From NCBI GenBank assembly GCA_025351555.1, contig JANXVS010000286.1:1-8499 (forward strand): a DNA stretch of 8,499 bases, written 5' to 3'. Source of the stretch: Pseudomonadota bacterium (GTDB taxonomy: Bacteria > Pseudomonadota > Gammaproteobacteria > Xanthomonadales > Rhodanobacteraceae). The position numbers and the translations under genes are program-made. Under the pieces are notes generated by a model. The model saw only the letters and a list, made by a program, of their open reading frames with translations, was not told the origin of the DNA and did no database searches. This document shows positions 6,324 to 8,499 of this stretch, piece by piece; the first letter of the stretch is position 1, and every line of letters starts with the position of its first letter.

Positions 6324-6337
6324 GCCTGTGCCTTCCC

Positions 6338-6352
6338 AAGGGAGGCATCGTG
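6338..6352 (+). promoter_or_regulatory. alternative ribosome binding site and GTG start for the second protease
   Basis: AAGGGAGG (6338-6345) sits four bases before a GTG at 6350-6352 that is in frame with the ATG at 6383. It is a stronger Shine-Dalgarno than the AGAGGTG before the ATG. Either start leaves a usable signal peptide, so the true start is undecided. Confidence 0.4.
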
Positions 6353-6382
6353 TACCCGAGCTCTTCACCCAGAGGTGTACCA

Positions 6383-8499
6383 ATGTTCATCAAGCGCACT
6401 CCCGTGGCGCTGGCATTAGTCAGTGCTTTGTTTTCGGCCGGAGCAGGAGCGGCCGCGATATCGTTGAGGCCCGTCGCTATTGACGTCGCGCCCCAACAAC
6501 TGAATCTGAAGGTTTCTAACCCGCTGGTTGCCGCGGACGGCACGGCGGCCATCATCATCATTCTGAAGGGCGATCCGGCAGTCTTTGCCTACTCGCGTGT
6601 ATTGAAGGCAGGCGGCGGCGGTGTCGTGGCGCAGACTTCCGCGAACAGTGCAGCCCACACAGCCATTGCCAGCCTGCAGAACGCCCAAGCCAGTTTTGTG
6701 ACCAAGCTCAAGGCGGCGGGCGTGCAATACACCGAGATTTATCGCATACAACGCGTGCTCAACGGTATTGCCGTACGCATGAAGCCGGAAGATATGGCCA
6801 AAGTGCGCGCGCTGCCAAACGTCGAGCGCGTTTCATTCCTGCCGACATATCAACGCCCGGACAACATTGCCAGCGTGCCGTTTGTGAAGGCGCCGCAAGT
6901 ATGGGCGGGAGCAAGCGGGCCATTGGGACTGCCGTTCAATGCCAAAGGCGAGGGCATCAAGATCGGCGATATCGATACCGGCCTGGATTTCATCCATCCG
7001 GATTTTGGTGGAACCGGTTTGCTCGCAAATTACCAGGATGTCGACCCGACCTCGGTAATCGGGCTCAATTCACACAACATTATTTTCCCAACTTCCAAAG
7101 TCGTGGGCGGCACCGATTTCGCGGGCGATGCCTACGACGCGAGCAATGCGCCGCAGCCAGACCCGAATCCGATGGATTGCGGCGGTCATGGCTCGCATAC
7201 GGCCGGCACGATCGCCGGTCTAGGCGTTAACAGCGATGGCACCCCCTACACCGGGATTTATAATCCGGTTGCCCCTTACGCGGCCAATCTGAAAATCGGC
7301 CCCGGCATGGCGCCAGGCGCCAGTCTTTACGCCCTGCGCGTGTTCGGATGCGGTGGCAGCACCAATCTCGTGGCTCAAGCCATCGACTGGGCGACCGATC
7401 CGAATGGCAATGGCGATCTGAGCGATCGCCTCGACGTGATCAATATGTCGCTGGGTTCCCCGACCGGTCTGGATATTGCGGACGCCGGCAGCGACATTGA
7501 AGCGGTGAACAACGCGGCACTGGCCGGCATGATGGTCGTGTCGTCTGCCGGCAACAGCGGCGATACGTTCTTCATTGCTGGCTCACCCGGCGCGGCCAAT
7601 GTGGGTATTTCGGCCGCAGCGAGCGTGGACTCAAGCGTTCCTGGCGTCGTGTTGACAGAAACGGCACCGGTGGCTGAAGGCTTTATTGCTGCAGCCTCTG
7701 GGTACACCAACCCTGCCAATCCGCAGCCGCCAGCACCCGCCAACCAGACGGGCAATGTTGTGCTGGTCCTGGACGCGACCGGAAGTCTCTCTAAGGGTTG
7801 CACTCCAGCATCCGGCCCCGTGTTCAGCAATGCCGCTGCCATCAGCGGCAATTTTGCGCTGATCGACCGCGGCACCTGTTCCTTCGTCCAAAAAGTACAC
7901 AATGCGCAGGCGGCCGGTGCCACCGGGGTTATCATCGCAGATAACACCACCAGTCCCTTGCCGATCAACATGGGCGGCACCGCGACTGTCCCCGATGGTC
8001 CGATAACCATCCCCGGTGTTTCGATCTCGAAAGGCAGCGGCACGATCATCAAGGGCCAATTGGCCGGCGCCACCGTCACCGTCACCACGACACTAACCGC
8101 TGCTAGCGCCGCCGACACGCTTGCATCGTTTTCTTCGCGTGGCCCTGTCACGGGAGCCGGTGGCGTAACCGAATTGAAGCCGGATATCGCCGCCCCGGGC
8201 CTGAACATACCCTCGGTGCAAACGGGCTATACGTGTACCGGCACCTCAACCACCGGATGCATTACCCCCAACGCCAGCGGCTTTATCCCGGGTGGTGCAG
8301 TGCTCACGATCAGTGGCACATCGATGGCGGCTCCGCATATTACCGGCCTGATGGCGCTGTTGCGTCAGCTCAATCCGACAGCAAGTGTGGAAGAGCTCAA
8401 AGCCATGGCGATCAATGGCGCGGCGCATGACGTCACCTTGGGTGCCAATGCAACGCCACCACTGTTCGGGGCCACTCGCGTGGGTGCCGGACGCATTGA
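6383..8499 (+). CDS. secreted S8 subtilisin-like serine protease with PA insert (3' incomplete)
   Basis: I translated 705 codons to the window edge without a stop; the last visible residues, GAGRI, match the 'GAGRVD' that ends S8 catalytic domains, so C-terminal domains probably follow outside. A signal peptide (MFIKR, then a hydrophobic run, cleavage near A24) precedes an I9-like propeptide (~55-155). Catalytic residues are complete: Asp198 (DIDTGLDFIHPDF), His269 (GGHGSHTAG), oxyanion Asn391 (SAGNSG) and Ser647 (ISGTSMAAPHITG). The PA domain (~455-560) contains FALIDRGTCSFVQK. DPNGNGDLSDRLD (339-351) resembles the calcium loop of Vpr-type subtilases and is missing in the minus-strand paralogue. 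Both share PQPDPNP.DC before the His motif and VFGC.GSTN after it, with cysteines that could pair. The ATG follows AGAGGTG at 6371-6377. An in-frame GTG at 6350, after AAGGGAGG, is an alternative start adding 11 residues. Extracellular protein breakdown is the likely role; the substrate is unknown. Confidence 0.93.
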   Translation, partial: MFIKRTPVALALVSALFSAGAGAAAISLRPVAIDVAPQQLNLKVSNPLVAADGTAAIIIILKGDPAVFAYSRVLKAGGGGVVAQTSANSAAHTAIASLQNAQASFVTKLKAAGVQYTEIYRIQRVLNGIAVRMKPEDMAKVRALPNVERVSFLPTYQRPDNIASVPFVKAPQVWAGASGPLGLPFNAKGEGIKIGDIDTGLDFIHPDFGGTGLLANYQDVDPTSVIGLNSHNIIFPTSKVVGGTDFAGDAYDASNAPQPDPNPMDCGGHGSHTAGTIAGLGVNSDGTPYTGIYNPVAPYAANLKIGPGMAPGASLYALRVFGCGGSTNLVAQAIDWATDPNGNGDLSDRLDVINMSLGSPTGLDIADAGSDIEAVNNAALAGMMVVSSAGNSGDTFFIAGSPGAANVGISAAASVDSSVPGVVLTETAPVAEGFIAAASGYTNPANPQPPAPANQTGNVVLVLDATGSLSKGCTPASGPVFSNAAAISGNFALIDRGTCSFVQKVHNAQAAGATGVIIADNTTSPLPINMGGTATVPDGPITIPGVSISKGSGTIIKGQLAGATVTVTTTLTAASAADTLASFSSRGPVTGAGGVTELKPDIAAPGLNIPSVQTGYTCTGTSTTGCITPNASGFIPGGAVLTISGTSMAAPHITGLMALLRQLNPTASVEELKAMAINGAAHDVTLGANATPPLFGATRVGAGRI

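Noticed and set aside
7375..8208. Minus-strand 277-codon open frame opposite the second protease
   Set aside because: The plus strand here encodes the catalytic and PA domains of the protease continuously; the opposite frame has no recognisable motif.
1..8499. CRISPR array, tRNA, rRNA, riboswitch or phage genes
   Set aside because: No regularly spaced repeats, tRNA-like cloverleaf with TTCGA arm, rRNA signature or phage structural motif was recognised on either strand.

Overview
The window looks like chromosomal DNA of a GC-rich proteobacterium. A glutaminyl-tRNA synthetase of the gamma/beta-proteobacterial type and large secreted S8 proteases with PA inserts fit Gammaproteobacteria, perhaps the Xanthomonadales/Rhodanobacteraceae. 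That placement is inferred from protein style only. No phage, plasmid, CRISPR, tRNA or rRNA signature was seen.

Layout from left to right: (1) positions 1-100 hold the broken C-terminal part of a DUF2911-like protein. (2) Positions 88-192 hold a 105-bp inverted fragment of a second, diverged glnS. (3) Positions 189-1778 hold a glnS that has lost its first ~47 codons, including the HIGH ATP-binding motif, and runs instead into the inverted fragment. (4) Positions 1786-2346 hold an intact zinc nucleoside deaminase, tightly coupled to glnS. (5) Positions 2472-5630, minus strand, hold a complete 1052-residue secreted subtilase with propeptide, PA insert and C-terminal beta domains; its strong terminator lies at 2411-2439. 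(6) Positions 5631-6382 separate two divergent protease genes and contain a frameshifted histidine-kinase ATPase remnant, a 13-bp perfect inverted repeat, and the C-terminal 77 codons of a second diverged deaminase. (7) From 6383 to the window end, plus strand, runs a second S8/PA protease. It has no stop in the window, so it is 3'-incomplete.

The two proteases are divergently transcribed paralogues, both probably exported. Functionally the window combines an extracellular proteolysis pair with a translation/nucleotide-salvage pair (glnS plus deaminase). The most striking thing is not a new system but the mosaic structure. Fragments of a second glnS and of a second deaminase, each 75-85% identical to the resident copy, lie in two separate places at abrupt junctions. 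This is either the scar of a duplication plus inversion or a chimeric assembly or amplification product. The junctions are visible in the sequence; the cause cannot be decided from it. I found no convincing evidence of a previously undescribed biological system.
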